In this document: piece after piece, positions 1-6,526 of the stretch | Layout: each line of letters opens with the position of its first letter | How positions within the stretch are numbered: the first letter of the stretch is position 1 | Assembly: GCA_003158835.1 (NCBI GenBank) | Contig: PMLI01000389.1 | Span: forward strand, 1-13,339 | Reading direction: 5' to 3' | Length of the DNA stretch: 13,339 nucleotides | DNA from: Acidimicrobiaceae bacterium | GTDB lineage: Bacteria > Actinomycetota > Acidimicrobiia > Acidimicrobiales > Palsa-688 | Translations under genes and position numbers: made by a program | The notes under the pieces: generated by a model | What the model was told of the DNA's origin: nothing | Database searches by the model: none | The model's input: only the letters and a program-made list of their open reading frames with translations

Positions 1-1
1 C

Positions 2-349
2 GACCTCACTTACCAGGGGGTGGTCACAGGCGAGATAACGCTTTCGCGCTGGGTGGAGGTCAATGCCACCACCCCGGCCCGCATGTTCGGCCTCTACCCG
101 AGGAAGGGCGTGCTGGCGCCGGGGTCCGACGCCGACATCGTCCTGTACGACCCGGCCGCGGCCCAGACCATCTCCTGGCGCACCCACCACATGAAGGTCG
201 ACTACTCCGCCTACGAGGGCAAGGCGCTCACGGGCCGGGTCGACGCCGTGCTCTCCCGCGGGCGCCTGGTGATCGAAGCGGGCCGTTACCTGGGCGAGAA
301 GGGGCACGGCCGGTACCTCCCCAGGAAGACCAACGAGTACCTGATCTGA
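2..349 (+). CDS. hydA: Dihydropyrimidinase / D-hydantoinase, C-terminal part (5' end outside window)
   Basis: The frame is open from the first bases of the window to TGA at 347-349, so only the last 115 residues of a protein usually about 460 long are present. The visible part is the end of the amidohydrolase barrel and the closing beta-sandwich. It includes NATTPARMFGLYPRKG, then PGSDADIVLYDP, then THHMKVDYSAYEG, then VLSRGRLVIEAGRYLGEKGHG, a run of motifs characteristic of the dihydropyrimidinase/hydantoinase family. These cytoplasmic zinc enzymes hydrolyse dihydrouracil, dihydrothymine or hydantoins to N-carbamoyl amino acids, the second step of reductive pyrimidine breakdown. The metal ligands lie upstream of the window and cannot be checked. 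The gene is followed after 46 bases by an LLM-family oxidoreductase on the same strand, probably in one operon. The last codons are duplicated just past the stop. Substrate preference (dihydropyrimidine or hydantoin) cannot be decided from this fragment. Confidence 0.93.
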   Translation, partial: DLTYQGVVTGEITLSRWVEVNATTPARMFGLYPRKGVLAPGSDADIVLYDPAAAQTISWRTHHMKVDYSAYEGKALTGRVDAVLSRGRLVIEAGRYLGEKGHGRYLPRKTNEYLI

Positions 350-365
350 ACGAGCACCTGATCTC
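332..365 (+). repeat. 17-base tandem duplication spanning the hydA stop codon
   Basis: Bases 332-348 (AACGAGTACCTGATCTG) and 349-365 (AACGAGCACCTGATCTC) are consecutive copies of a 17-base unit differing at two positions. The first copy encodes the last residues of HydA and the beginning of its stop; the second lies in the gap before the next gene. The unit is not a multiple of three, so the second copy is read in another frame and is beyond the stop. It looks like a slippage duplication of the gene end. Confidence 0.75.
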
Positions 366-395
366 CCAGTAGCCGCGTCAACAGAGGGGAAGACT

Positions 396-1406
396 GTGAA
401 CTTCGGCGTCGTGCTGCAGACCGATCCGCCCGCTCGAGCGGTGATCGAGCTGGCCCAGTTGTCGGAGTCGCTCGGCTTCGACTACGTGTGGACGTTCGAC
501 TCGCCGGTGCTCTGGCAGGAGCCGTTCGTCATCTACTCTCAGATCCTCGCCACCACGAAGTCGGTGATGGTGGGCCCCATGGTGACCAACCCGCTGTCGC
601 GCAACTGGGCGGTCACCGCCTCGCTGTTCGCCACCCTCAACGAGATGTACGGCAACCGCACCGTCTGTGGGATCGGCCGGGGCGACTCGGCCGTGCGCGT
701 CCTGGGGGGCGTCCCGGCCAGCCTCGCCACCCTGGGGCGGGCCATGGACGCCATCAAGAACCTGGCCGAGGGCCGCCCCGCACAAGTCGGCGCCGCCTCG
801 GTCACCATCCCCTGGGTGCGCAACGGCCGCCTGGAGGTGATGATGGCGGCCTATGGGCCCCGCGCCCTGGAGCTTGCGGGCCAGCACGCCGACGGGATCA
901 TCCTCCAGATCGGCGATCCCTTCATCATCGCCTGGGCGGTCGGCATCGCCCGCGCCGCGGCCGCGGCCGCCGGGCGCGACCCGGCCGCTCTCAAGGTGTG
1001 CGTGGCCGCCCCGGCTTGCGTCGGCGCCGACCTGCGCGCCCAGCGGGACCAGCTGCGATGGTTCGGGGGGATGGTCGGCAACCATGTGGCCGACATCGTG
1101 GAGCGTTACGGCGCCAATGGCGGGACAGTGCCCGAAGCGCTGACGTCCTACGTCGCCGGGCGCAAGGGCTACGACTACAGCCACCACGGCAAACCCGGGA
1201 ACCCGACCACGGAGTTCGTGCCCGATGAGGTCGTGGACCGCTTCTGCGTGCTCGGCCCCCTACCCGCCCACCTCAAGCGGATGAGGGAGCTGGCAACGCT
1301 CGGTGTCGACCAGTTCGCCATCTACCTGATGCACGACCGCAAGGAGGAGACGCTACAGGCCTACGCCAATGAGCTCCTTCCCGTCTTCGCCGCCGGCCAC
1401 AAGTAG
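396..1406 (+). CDS. LLM-class (luciferase-like) flavin/F420-dependent oxidoreductase linked to hydantoinase
   Basis: This 336-residue protein starts with MNFGVVLQTDPPARAV and continues ELAQLSESLGFDYVWTFDS, the first strand and helix of a luciferase-type TIM barrel. Later blocks (MVGPMVTNPLSRNWAVTAS, then TVCGIGRGDSAVRVLGG, then MMAAYGPRALELAGQHADG) fit the branch related to F420-dependent methylenetetrahydromethanopterin reductase. I believe it is the family annotated as TIGR03842, often seen next to dihydropyrimidinase genes; that is from memory. The cofactor is probably F420 but FMN cannot be excluded, and the substrate is unknown. The GTG start at 396 is supported by an AGGGGA Shine-Dalgarno at 385-390. 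The gene lies 46 bases after hydA and 24 before punA. A role in pyrimidine or hydantoin breakdown is inferred from position only. Length is normal for the family and I see no defect. Confidence 0.85.
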   Translation: MNFGVVLQTDPPARAVIELAQLSESLGFDYVWTFDSPVLWQEPFVIYSQILATTKSVMVGPMVTNPLSRNWAVTASLFATLNEMYGNRTVCGIGRGDSAVRVLGGVPASLATLGRAMDAIKNLAEGRPAQVGAASVTIPWVRNGRLEVMMAAYGPRALELAGQHADGIILQIGDPFIIAWAVGIARAAAAAAGRDPAALKVCVAAPACVGADLRAQRDQLRWFGGMVGNHVADIVERYGANGGTVPEALTSYVAGRKGYDYSHHGKPGNPTTEFVPDEVVDRFCVLGPLPAHLKRMRELATLGVDQFAIYLMHDRKEETLQAYANELLPVFAAGHK

Positions 1407-1430
1407 CCGGTCACTGGTCTGCGGTCACTA

Positions 1431-2294
1431 GTGTTCCCAGCCGTGGACCAACCCGCCGACGCCATCGAGCCCTTTGCCACCGCCGAGCGAGGCGCTCGGG
1501 ATCTGTTGCGCCGGCTGTCCGCCCCCCCTGAAGTTGCGGTCGTCCTCGGCTCAGGGTGGCGCCAGGCCGCTGATGCGCTCGGGGAAGCCGAAACCGAATG
1601 CCCGATGGCCGAGCTCCCCGGCTTCCTGGCGCCGACCGTGGCCGGGCACGGGGGGACACTGAGGTCGCTGCGGGTGGGCGGGCACTCCGTCCTGGTCCTC
1701 CTGGGCCGCACCCATCTTTACGAGGGCCGCTCGCCGGCCGAGGTGGTCCACGCCGTGCGCACGGCGGTGATCGCCGGAGCCAGCGTGGTCGTGCTGACAA
1801 ACGCAGCCGGCGCCATCAACCCAGCGCTCAACCCGGGCGAGGTCGTGCTGGTACGGGACCACATTAACCTCACCGGCGCGTCGCCGCTCACCGGCACCGA
1901 ACCGCCCGCCGGTTACCGGTCGCGCTTTGTGGACCTGACCGACCTGTACACCTCCCACCTCCGCCAGGTCGCCACGTCGGTCGACCCCAGCCTGGCCGAG
2001 GGGGTCTACGCGGCGCTGCGCGGGCCCCATTACGAGACGCCGGCCGAAGTCGCCATGCTGCGGTCTACGGGCGCCGACCTGGTGGGCATGTCGACGGCCC
2101 TCGAGGCGATCGCGGCGCGCCACCTCGGGGCATCGGTGCTCGGCCTGTCCCTGGTGACCAACCTTGCCGCCGGGGTCTCGCCCGAACCGCTGGACCACGC
2201 CGAGGTGCTGGCGGCCGGGACGGCCGCCGTTCCCCGGCTCGGCCGGCTGCTTGCCACCCTGGTGCCCCGGCTAGCCGGTTCCTCGCCCCTATGA
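1431..2294 (+). CDS. punA: Purine-nucleoside phosphorylase (trimeric, PNP-I type)
   Basis: This cytoplasmic enzyme splits purine (deoxy)nucleosides with phosphate into free base and (deoxy)ribose-1-phosphate. All family marks are present in 287 residues: the phosphate loop VVLGSG (37-42), the GHGG histidine (73), GRTHLYEG (92-99), TNAAGAIN (123-130), RDHINLTG (142-149), GPHYETPAE (198-206) with the purine-contacting glutamate at 202, VGMSTALEA with the ribose-side methionine at 220, and VTNLAAG with the asparagine at 244 typical of 6-oxopurine-specific trimeric enzymes. The start is the GTG at 1431, 24 bases after the preceding gene; an in-frame GTG at 1443 is an alternative, and neither has a clear Shine-Dalgarno. 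The 3' end overlaps the mutase gene by four bases (ATGA), so the two should be translationally coupled. The punA-pmmB order resembles that of Mycobacterium tuberculosis (Rv3307-Rv3308), as I recall it. Hypoxanthine and guanine nucleosides are the expected substrates. Confidence 0.95.
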   Translation: MFPAVDQPADAIEPFATAERGARDLLRRLSAPPEVAVVLGSGWRQAADALGEAETECPMAELPGFLAPTVAGHGGTLRSLRVGGHSVLVLLGRTHLYEGRSPAEVVHAVRTAVIAGASVVVLTNAAGAINPALNPGEVVLVRDHINLTGASPLTGTEPPAGYRSRFVDLTDLYTSHLRQVATSVDPSLAEGVYAALRGPHYETPAEVAMLRSTGADLVGMSTALEAIAARHLGASVLGLSLVTNLAAGVSPEPLDHAEVLAAGTAAVPRLGRLLATLVPRLAGSSPL

Positions 2295-4051
2295 GCCCGT
2301 CAGCGCCCGGGCGGCTGCCCGCCGAGCTCGAGGAACGGGTGGCGGCGTGGGCGGCCGAGGACCCCGACCCGGGGACGCGCGCCGAGCTGGCCGCGCTGGT
2401 GGACCGGGGAGACGAGGCGGCCCTGCGGGACCGCTTCGACCACCCCCTGGATTTCGGCACAGCCGGGCTGCGAGGCCCGCTCGGGGCCGGCCCGGGCCGC
2501 ATGAACCAGGCCGTGGTCCGCAGGACCACCGCCGGCCTGGTCAGCTACATCCTGGGCCAGGAGGCCATGTTGGACCAGGAGAGCCGCACCTGCCCCGCCG
2601 GCGTCGTCGTTGGTCACGACGCCCGGCACCGCTCGGCCGAGCTCGCCGACGGCGCGGCCAGAGTCGTGGCCGCCGGCGGCATGCGGGCGTGGTGGTTCCG
2701 AAACGCCCTGCCGACCCCGGTCACGGCCTTCGCCGTGCGCCACCTGGGGGCGGTGGCCGGCGTCATGATCACGGCCAGCCATAACCCGGCCCCGGACAAC
2801 GGCTACAAGGTCTACCTCGGCGACGGCGCCCTGGCTTTCCCGCCGCACGATGCCGCCATCGCTGCCGCCGCGGCGAGGAGCGCCCTGCCCAAGGGCCCGG
2901 CCCTGGCCGGTCCCTTCGGCGACCGGCTGGTCGAGATCGACGAGGCCGACCTGCTAGTCGCCTACCGTCGAGCGGTGCTGGCCGTTATCGGTCCGGCCGG
3001 GCCCCGCCGGCTGCGCATCCTCTACACCCCCGTGCACGGGGTGGGCGGGGCGGTGCTGCCGGGGCTCCTCGAAGAGGCGGGCTTCGACCGCCCGGCGCTC
3101 GTCGCCGTCCAGGCCCAACCCGACCCCGACTTCCCGACGGCACCTTTCCCGAACCCCGAGGAACCCGGGGTGCTGGGCCCCGCCCTGGCCGAGGCCGAGC
3201 GCGTGGGAACGGACCTCGTGCTGGCCAACGACCCTGACGCCGACCGCCTGGCCGTCGCCGTCCCGGCCCCTAATCTGGAAGGCGGAGCCGGACCGGGCTT
3301 CCGGGTGCTGTCGGGCGACGAGCTCGGGGTGCTCATCGCCGACCACCTCATCTCGACCACGGCGGGTGAGGACCGGCTGGTGGCCACCACGGTGGTCTCC
3401 TCCACCATGCTCTCGGCCCTGGCCCGCCAGACCGGGGTCGCCTATGTCGAGACGCTGACCGGCTTCAAGTGGATAGCCCGGGCGGCCCGGCTCCGCCCCG
3501 GCCACCGCCTGCTCTTCGGCTACGAGGAGGCTCTCGGCTACGCCGTCACCACCGCCGTGGCCGACAAGGACGGGCTTTCGGCCGCCCTCGTCGTGGCCGA
3601 CATGGCGGCCCGGGCCAGGGCGGACGGGCGCTCGCTCCTAGACCGGCTGGACGAGCTCGAGACCATCCTCGGCGTGCATGCCACCGCCCAGTGGTCGGTG
3701 CGCCTGCCCGGGAGCGAGGCTCCCGCCGCCCTGGCCGCGGTCATGGCGCGGTGGCGCTCGTCGCCTCCCGGGCGTCTGGCCGGCCTGGAGGTGAGCGAGG
3801 TGCGCGACCTGGCCCAGGGGGAGGGCGATCTGCCGCCCTCAAACGTCCTCATCCTGAGGCTCGGCCCGGCCGGCCGGGCCGGCCGGGTGGTGCTGCGGCC
3901 GAGCGGCACCGAGCCCAAGCTCAAGGCCTACCTCGAAGCGACGACCGGCCCGTGCCCGCCCGGGGAACTCGCCGGGGCTCGAGCCGGCGCGCAGGCCCGG
4001 CTCAAAGAGCTGCGCCGGGAAGTGGCCGGACTGGTCGTGGGGGCCCGGTGA
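2291..4051 (+). CDS. pmmB: Phospho-sugar mutase (PmmB-like; probable phosphopentomutase / phosphoglucomutase)
   Basis: This is an alpha-D-phosphohexomutase superfamily protein of 586 residues with all four hallmark loops: the phosphoserine loop ITASHNP (Ser163), the metal loop NDPDADR (Asp314, Asp316, Asp318), the sugar-binding loop GYEEALGY (Glu412, Glu413) and the phosphate-binding loop RPSGTEPK (536-543). The long N-terminus with FGTAGLRGPLGAGPGRMN is typical of the PgcA/PGM2/PmmB subgroup, some of whose members interconvert pentose-1- and pentose-5-phosphates. The ATG at 2291 overlaps the punA stop and the gene's own stop overlaps the psuG start, so three products are made in a coupled row. 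I infer that its main job is to turn ribose-1-phosphate and deoxyribose-1-phosphate from PunA into the 5-phosphates, the latter feeding DeoC encoded nearby on the other strand. Activity on glucose- or mannose-phosphates is possible; sequence alone does not settle the substrate. Confidence 0.92.
   Translation: MSPSAPGRLPAELEERVAAWAAEDPDPGTRAELAALVDRGDEAALRDRFDHPLDFGTAGLRGPLGAGPGRMNQAVVRRTTAGLVSYILGQEAMLDQESRTCPAGVVVGHDARHRSAELADGAARVVAAGGMRAWWFRNALPTPVTAFAVRHLGAVAGVMITASHNPAPDNGYKVYLGDGALAFPPHDAAIAAAAARSALPKGPALAGPFGDRLVEIDEADLLVAYRRAVLAVIGPAGPRRLRILYTPVHGVGGAVLPGLLEEAGFDRPALVAVQAQPDPDFPTAPFPNPEEPGVLGPALAEAERVGTDLVLANDPDADRLAVAVPAPNLEGGAGPGFRVLSGDELGVLIADHLISTTAGEDRLVATTVVSSTMLSALARQTGVAYVETLTGFKWIARAARLRPGHRLLFGYEEALGYAVTTAVADKDGLSAALVVADMAARARADGRSLLDRLDELETILGVHATAQWSVRLPGSEAPAALAAVMARWRSSPPGRLAGLEVSEVRDLAQGEGDLPPSNVLILRLGPAGRAGRVVLRPSGTEPKLKAYLEATTGPCPPGELAGARAGAQARLKELRREVAGLVVGAR
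3865..3887. repeat. Perfect 10-base GC-only inverted repeat inside the mutase gene
   Basis: Bases 3865-3874 (CCCGGCCGGC) are the exact reverse complement of 3878-3887, with a 3-base centre. The tract encodes a Gly-Pro-Ala-Gly-Arg-Ala-Gly-Arg loop just before the RPSGTEPK motif. It is built of GGCC/CCGG steps, so codon bias in a very GC-rich gene may explain it; a strong mRNA hairpin is nevertheless predicted. Confidence 0.5.
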
Positions 4052-4974
4052 ACGCCCCGCCCAGAGGGCCGGGGAGCCTTCGGCTCAGCACCGAGGTCGA
4101 TCAGGCGCAGCGCGACGGCAAGGCGGTCCTCGCCCTCGAGTCGACGATCATCGCCCATGGGCTCCCCCGGCCCCGCAACCTCGAGGTCGCCCGGGAGCTC
4201 GAGGCCCTGGCCCGCCAGCAGGGCGCCTGCCCGGCCACCGTGGCCGTGCTGGACGGCATCCCCCGCATCGGCCTAGAGCCCGACGAACTCGGGCGCGTGG
4301 CGCAGGACCCGGACCTGCGCAAACTCGGGAGGCGCGATCTCCCGGTGGCTCTGGCGCTGGGAGCGAGCGGGGCGACGACGGTCTCGGCCACCGCCTGGCT
4401 CGCCGCCGCGGCCGGCATCCGGGTCTTTTCCACGGGCGGCCTCGGCGGGGTGCACCGGGGCTTCGTCGAGTCGCTCGACGAGTCGGCCGACCTCGACGTC
4501 CTGAGCCGCACCCGCATCACGGTGGTCTCGGCCGGGGTGAAGTCGATCCTCGACGTCCCCGCCACCCTGGAGCGCCTCGAGACGCTCAGCGTGACAGTGG
4601 TCGGCTTCGCCACGGGCACTTTCCCGGGCTTCTACCTCCACAGCTCGGGATGCCCGCTCGACTGGACGGTCGGTACGCCGGCCGAGGTGGCCGGGATCAT
4701 GCGCTACCAGGACGCGCTCGGCATCGAGTCGGCGCTGCTCGTGGCCAACCCCGTCCCCGAGGCCGAACAGCTCGACCCCCAGCTTCACGATCAGGCCCTG
4801 GCGGAGGCCCTGGCCGGCGCCGAGAGAGACGGCATCACAGGCCAGCGCCTCACGCCTTACCTGCTGGCGGCGCTGGTGAAGGCCACCGAAGGTGCGGCCC
4901 TCGAGGCCAACCTGGCCGCCGTGCGTGGCAATGTCCGCCTGGGCGCCCGGATCGCGGTCGCCTTCGGGCGCTGA
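4048..4974 (+). CDS. psuG: Pseudouridine-5'-phosphate glycosidase
   Basis: PsuG reversibly cleaves the C-C glycosidic bond of pseudouridine-5'-phosphate to uracil and ribose-5-phosphate. The 308-residue product is almost the length of E. coli PsuG (312). Its blocks ALESTIIAHGLPRPRN, then TVAVLDGIPRIGL, then KLGRRDLP, then FSTGGLGGVHRG, then SAGVKSILDVPATLE, then EANLAAVRGNVRLG are those of the family. By spacing, Glu31, Lys92, Asp148, Lys165 and Asn288 match the E. coli active-site residues 31, 93, 149, 166 and 289 (E. coli numbering recalled). The frame is open further upstream to 3469, but the GTG at 4048, overlapping the mutase stop as GTGA, gives the family N-terminus, so I take it as the start. 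No pseudouridine kinase (PfkB type) lies beside it. Its end faces upp across 16 bases, fitting recapture of the released uracil by that enzyme. Confidence 0.95.
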   Translation: MNAPPRGPGSLRLSTEVDQAQRDGKAVLALESTIIAHGLPRPRNLEVARELEALARQQGACPATVAVLDGIPRIGLEPDELGRVAQDPDLRKLGRRDLPVALALGASGATTVSATAWLAAAAGIRVFSTGGLGGVHRGFVESLDESADLDVLSRTRITVVSAGVKSILDVPATLERLETLSVTVVGFATGTFPGFYLHSSGCPLDWTVGTPAEVAGIMRYQDALGIESALLVANPVPEAEQLDPQLHDQALAEALAGAERDGITGQRLTPYLLAALVKATEGAALEANLAAVRGNVRLGARIAVAFGR

Positions 4975-4990
4975 GTAAGGCCTCCTGGCG

Positions 4991-5620
4991 CTACAGGGTC
5001 CCGAACAGGCGGTCGCCGAAGTCGCCGAGGCCAGGGACGATGTAGGCGTGGTGGTTGAGGCCGTCGTCGATCGACGCGGTCACGATGCTGACCTCGGGGT
5101 GGAGGAGCTGGAGGTGGGCGATGCCCTCGGGCGCCGACACCACCGAGAGGAGGGTGATCTCCTCCGCGCCGGCCCGTTCGAGGGCGTTGCAGGCGGCGGC
5201 GGCGGAGGCGCCGGTGGCGAGCATGGGGTCGAGCAGCAGGACCGTCCGCCCGTCCAGGGGAGGCAGCTTGGAGTAGTAGAGGGAGGGTTCGAAGGTGGCG
5301 TGGTCGCGCTCGAGACCGACATAGCCGACGGTCACCTCGGGGAAGAGCTCGGTGACCGCCTCGAGCATCCCGAGCCCGGCCCGCAGCACCGGCACGGCGA
5401 CCAGTGGCTTGGCCAGGCGGAGCCCGGTGGTCCTGGACAGGGGCGTCTCCACCTCGACGGGCGCCGTCGGCACGTTCCTGGTCGCCTCCATGCACAGCAC
5501 GAGCGCCAACCGCTTGGCGAGCAGCCGGAACAGGGGTGGCGGCGTGGTGCGGTCGCGCAAGGCCGCGAGCAAGGCCTTGGCCAGGGGGTGGTCAACAACT
5601 TGTACGCCCACTTCTCCCAC
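4991..5620 (-). CDS. upp: Uracil phosphoribosyltransferase
   Basis: Upp makes UMP from uracil and PRPP in the cytoplasm. The 209-residue product has the family N-terminus VVDHPLAKALLAALRD, the PVLRAGLGM block (77-85), the PRPP-binding loop LLLDPMLATGASA (128-140) and the uracil-binding C-terminus YIVPGLGDFGDRLFGT (193-208). Two starts are possible: the GTG at 5620, with GGAGGAG ending only one base before it, or the GTG at 5611, with that same sequence 10 bases away, which would give 206 residues. The family consensus does not separate them. It is the last gene of the deoC-ALDH-ALDH run, 36 bases after the half-length ALDH, and converges on psuG with a 16-base gap. It would recapture uracil released by PsuG or pyrimidine nucleoside breakdown. 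Confidence 0.96.
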   Translation of the reverse strand: MGEVGVQVVDHPLAKALLAALRDRTTPPPLFRLLAKRLALVLCMEATRNVPTAPVEVETPLSRTTGLRLAKPLVAVPVLRAGLGMLEAVTELFPEVTVGYVGLERDHATFEPSLYYSKLPPLDGRTVLLLDPMLATGASAAAACNALERAGAEEITLLSVVSAPEGIAHLQLLHPEVSIVTASIDDGLNHHAYIVPGLGDFGDRLFGTL

Positions 5621-5621
5621 G

Positions 5622-5628
5622 CTCCTCC
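5622..5628 (-). promoter_or_regulatory. Shine-Dalgarno sequence of upp (start choice ambiguous)
   Basis: On the minus strand this reads GGAGGAG. It is too close to the GTG at 5620 (one base) for ideal spacing from its last base, although its GGAGG core is three bases away. It is ten bases from the in-frame GTG at 5611. The site therefore slightly favours the shorter Upp. Confidence 0.6.
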
Positions 5629-5656
5629 AGCTGGGCGGCCCGGACCTGTTCGACGC

Positions 5657-6526
5657 TCAAACGCCGACGGGGTGCCAGACCGTCTTTATCTCGGTGAAAA
5701 AGAGCATCCGGGCCGGGCTCGGCTCGGCCGACCAGTCCGGGCCCGGGCGCCGGCTGCGTAGGACGCGCTTGACATTGTCCGCCGCCGCCGCCTCGAGCTC
5801 AGCCTCGGTCCCTTCGGCCGCCCCAGCCAGGTCGAGGGCATCGACGTCGCGATGGGCCGCCAGCACCGGCGCCAGCTCCGCCGTACGCCCGCTCACAACG
5901 TTGACCACACCGCCGGGTAGGTCGGAGGTCGCCAGGACCTCGGCCAGCTCGAGGGCGGGCACCGGGTGGGCCTCGCTGGCGACCACCACGGCCGCGTTCC
6001 CGGTGGCGATCACGGGGGCGACCACGCTCACCAGCCCGAGGAGCGAGGAGGCTTGCGGGGCGAGCACCCCGACGACACCGGTGGGCTCGGGGATGGAGAA
6101 GTTGAAGTAGGGGCCGGCCACGGGGTTGGACGAGCCTGCCACCTGGGCGAACTTGTCCGACCAGCCCGCGTACCAGACCAGCCGGTCGACCGAGCCGTCC
6201 ACGGCCGAGGAGGCCTCCGCACCCGTCAGCCCCTCCCCCGCCACGAGGGCGTCGACGAACTGGGCGTGGCGGCCCTCGAGCATCTCGGCCACCCGGTAGA
6301 GGACCTGGCCGCGCAGGTAAGCGGTGGCCGCGGCCCAGCCCCGCTGAGCTTTGCGGGCCGCCACGACCGCCTCGCGGAGGTCCTTGCGCGAGGCCAGGGC
6401 GGCGTTGGCCAGGGGGTGCCCCTCCGGGCCGGCCACGAGATAGGAGCGTCCCGACTCGGACCGAGGGAAGGCCCCACCGATGTAGAGCTTGTAGGTCTTG
6501 CGCACGGCTAACCGGCTCTCAGCCAT
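5657..6526 (-). CDS. Catalytically dead half-length aldehyde dehydrogenase (ALDH16 second-domain homologue)
   Basis: This 289-residue protein has an ALDH N-terminal, NAD-domain-like fold but stops before the catalytic domain. It begins RKTYKLYIGGAFPRSESGRSY, runs through LREAVVAARKAQRGWA and DRLVWYAGWSDKFAQVAGSS to GVVGVLAPQASSLLGLVS and ATGNAAVVVASEA, and ends FFTEIKTVWHPVG. The Asn of the usual PWNFP is replaced (APQAS), the coenzyme-binding LKPAE is VASEA, and there is no cysteine anywhere. The pattern, including a short divergent tail ending in a W-x-P-x-G motif, matches my recollection of the vestigial second ALDH domain of ALDH16 proteins, fused to the first domain in animals and some bacteria. 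Here it is separate: its ATG lies 8 bases inside the upstream ALDH gene, in another frame. It probably works as a structural partner of that enzyme. Calling it a truncated pseudogene is less likely, because its end is family-like. Confidence 0.87.
   Translation of the reverse strand: MAESRLAVRKTYKLYIGGAFPRSESGRSYLVAGPEGHPLANAALASRKDLREAVVAARKAQRGWAAATAYLRGQVLYRVAEMLEGRHAQFVDALVAGEGLTGAEASSAVDGSVDRLVWYAGWSDKFAQVAGSSNPVAGPYFNFSIPEPTGVVGVLAPQASSLLGLVSVVAPVIATGNAAVVVASEAHPVPALELAEVLATSDLPGGVVNVVSGRTAELAPVLAAHRDVDALDLAGAAEGTEAELEAAAADNVKRVLRSRRPGPDWSAEPSPARMLFFTEIKTVWHPVGV

Noticed and set aside
945..975. GCC/GCG-rich tract in the LLM gene as a structural repeat
   Set aside because: It encodes an alanine-rich helix with GC-biased codons, which explains it.
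378..1187. A 269-codon minus-strand frame opposite the LLM gene
   Set aside because: The plus-strand LLM protein is recognisable over this whole stretch; the minus frame is Gly/Arg/His-rich with no motif.
1408..1429. Two CGGTCACT direct repeats 14 bases apart before punA, plus CACTAGTG across its start codon
   Set aside because: They are short, lie in a 24-base gap inside a probable operon, and no promoter is seen with them; chance cannot be excluded.
3469..4047. Upstream extension of the psuG frame to 501 codons
   Set aside because: The extension lies inside the mutase gene in another frame, is Arg/Gly/Pro-rich, and the PsuG family N-terminus begins at the GTG at 4048.
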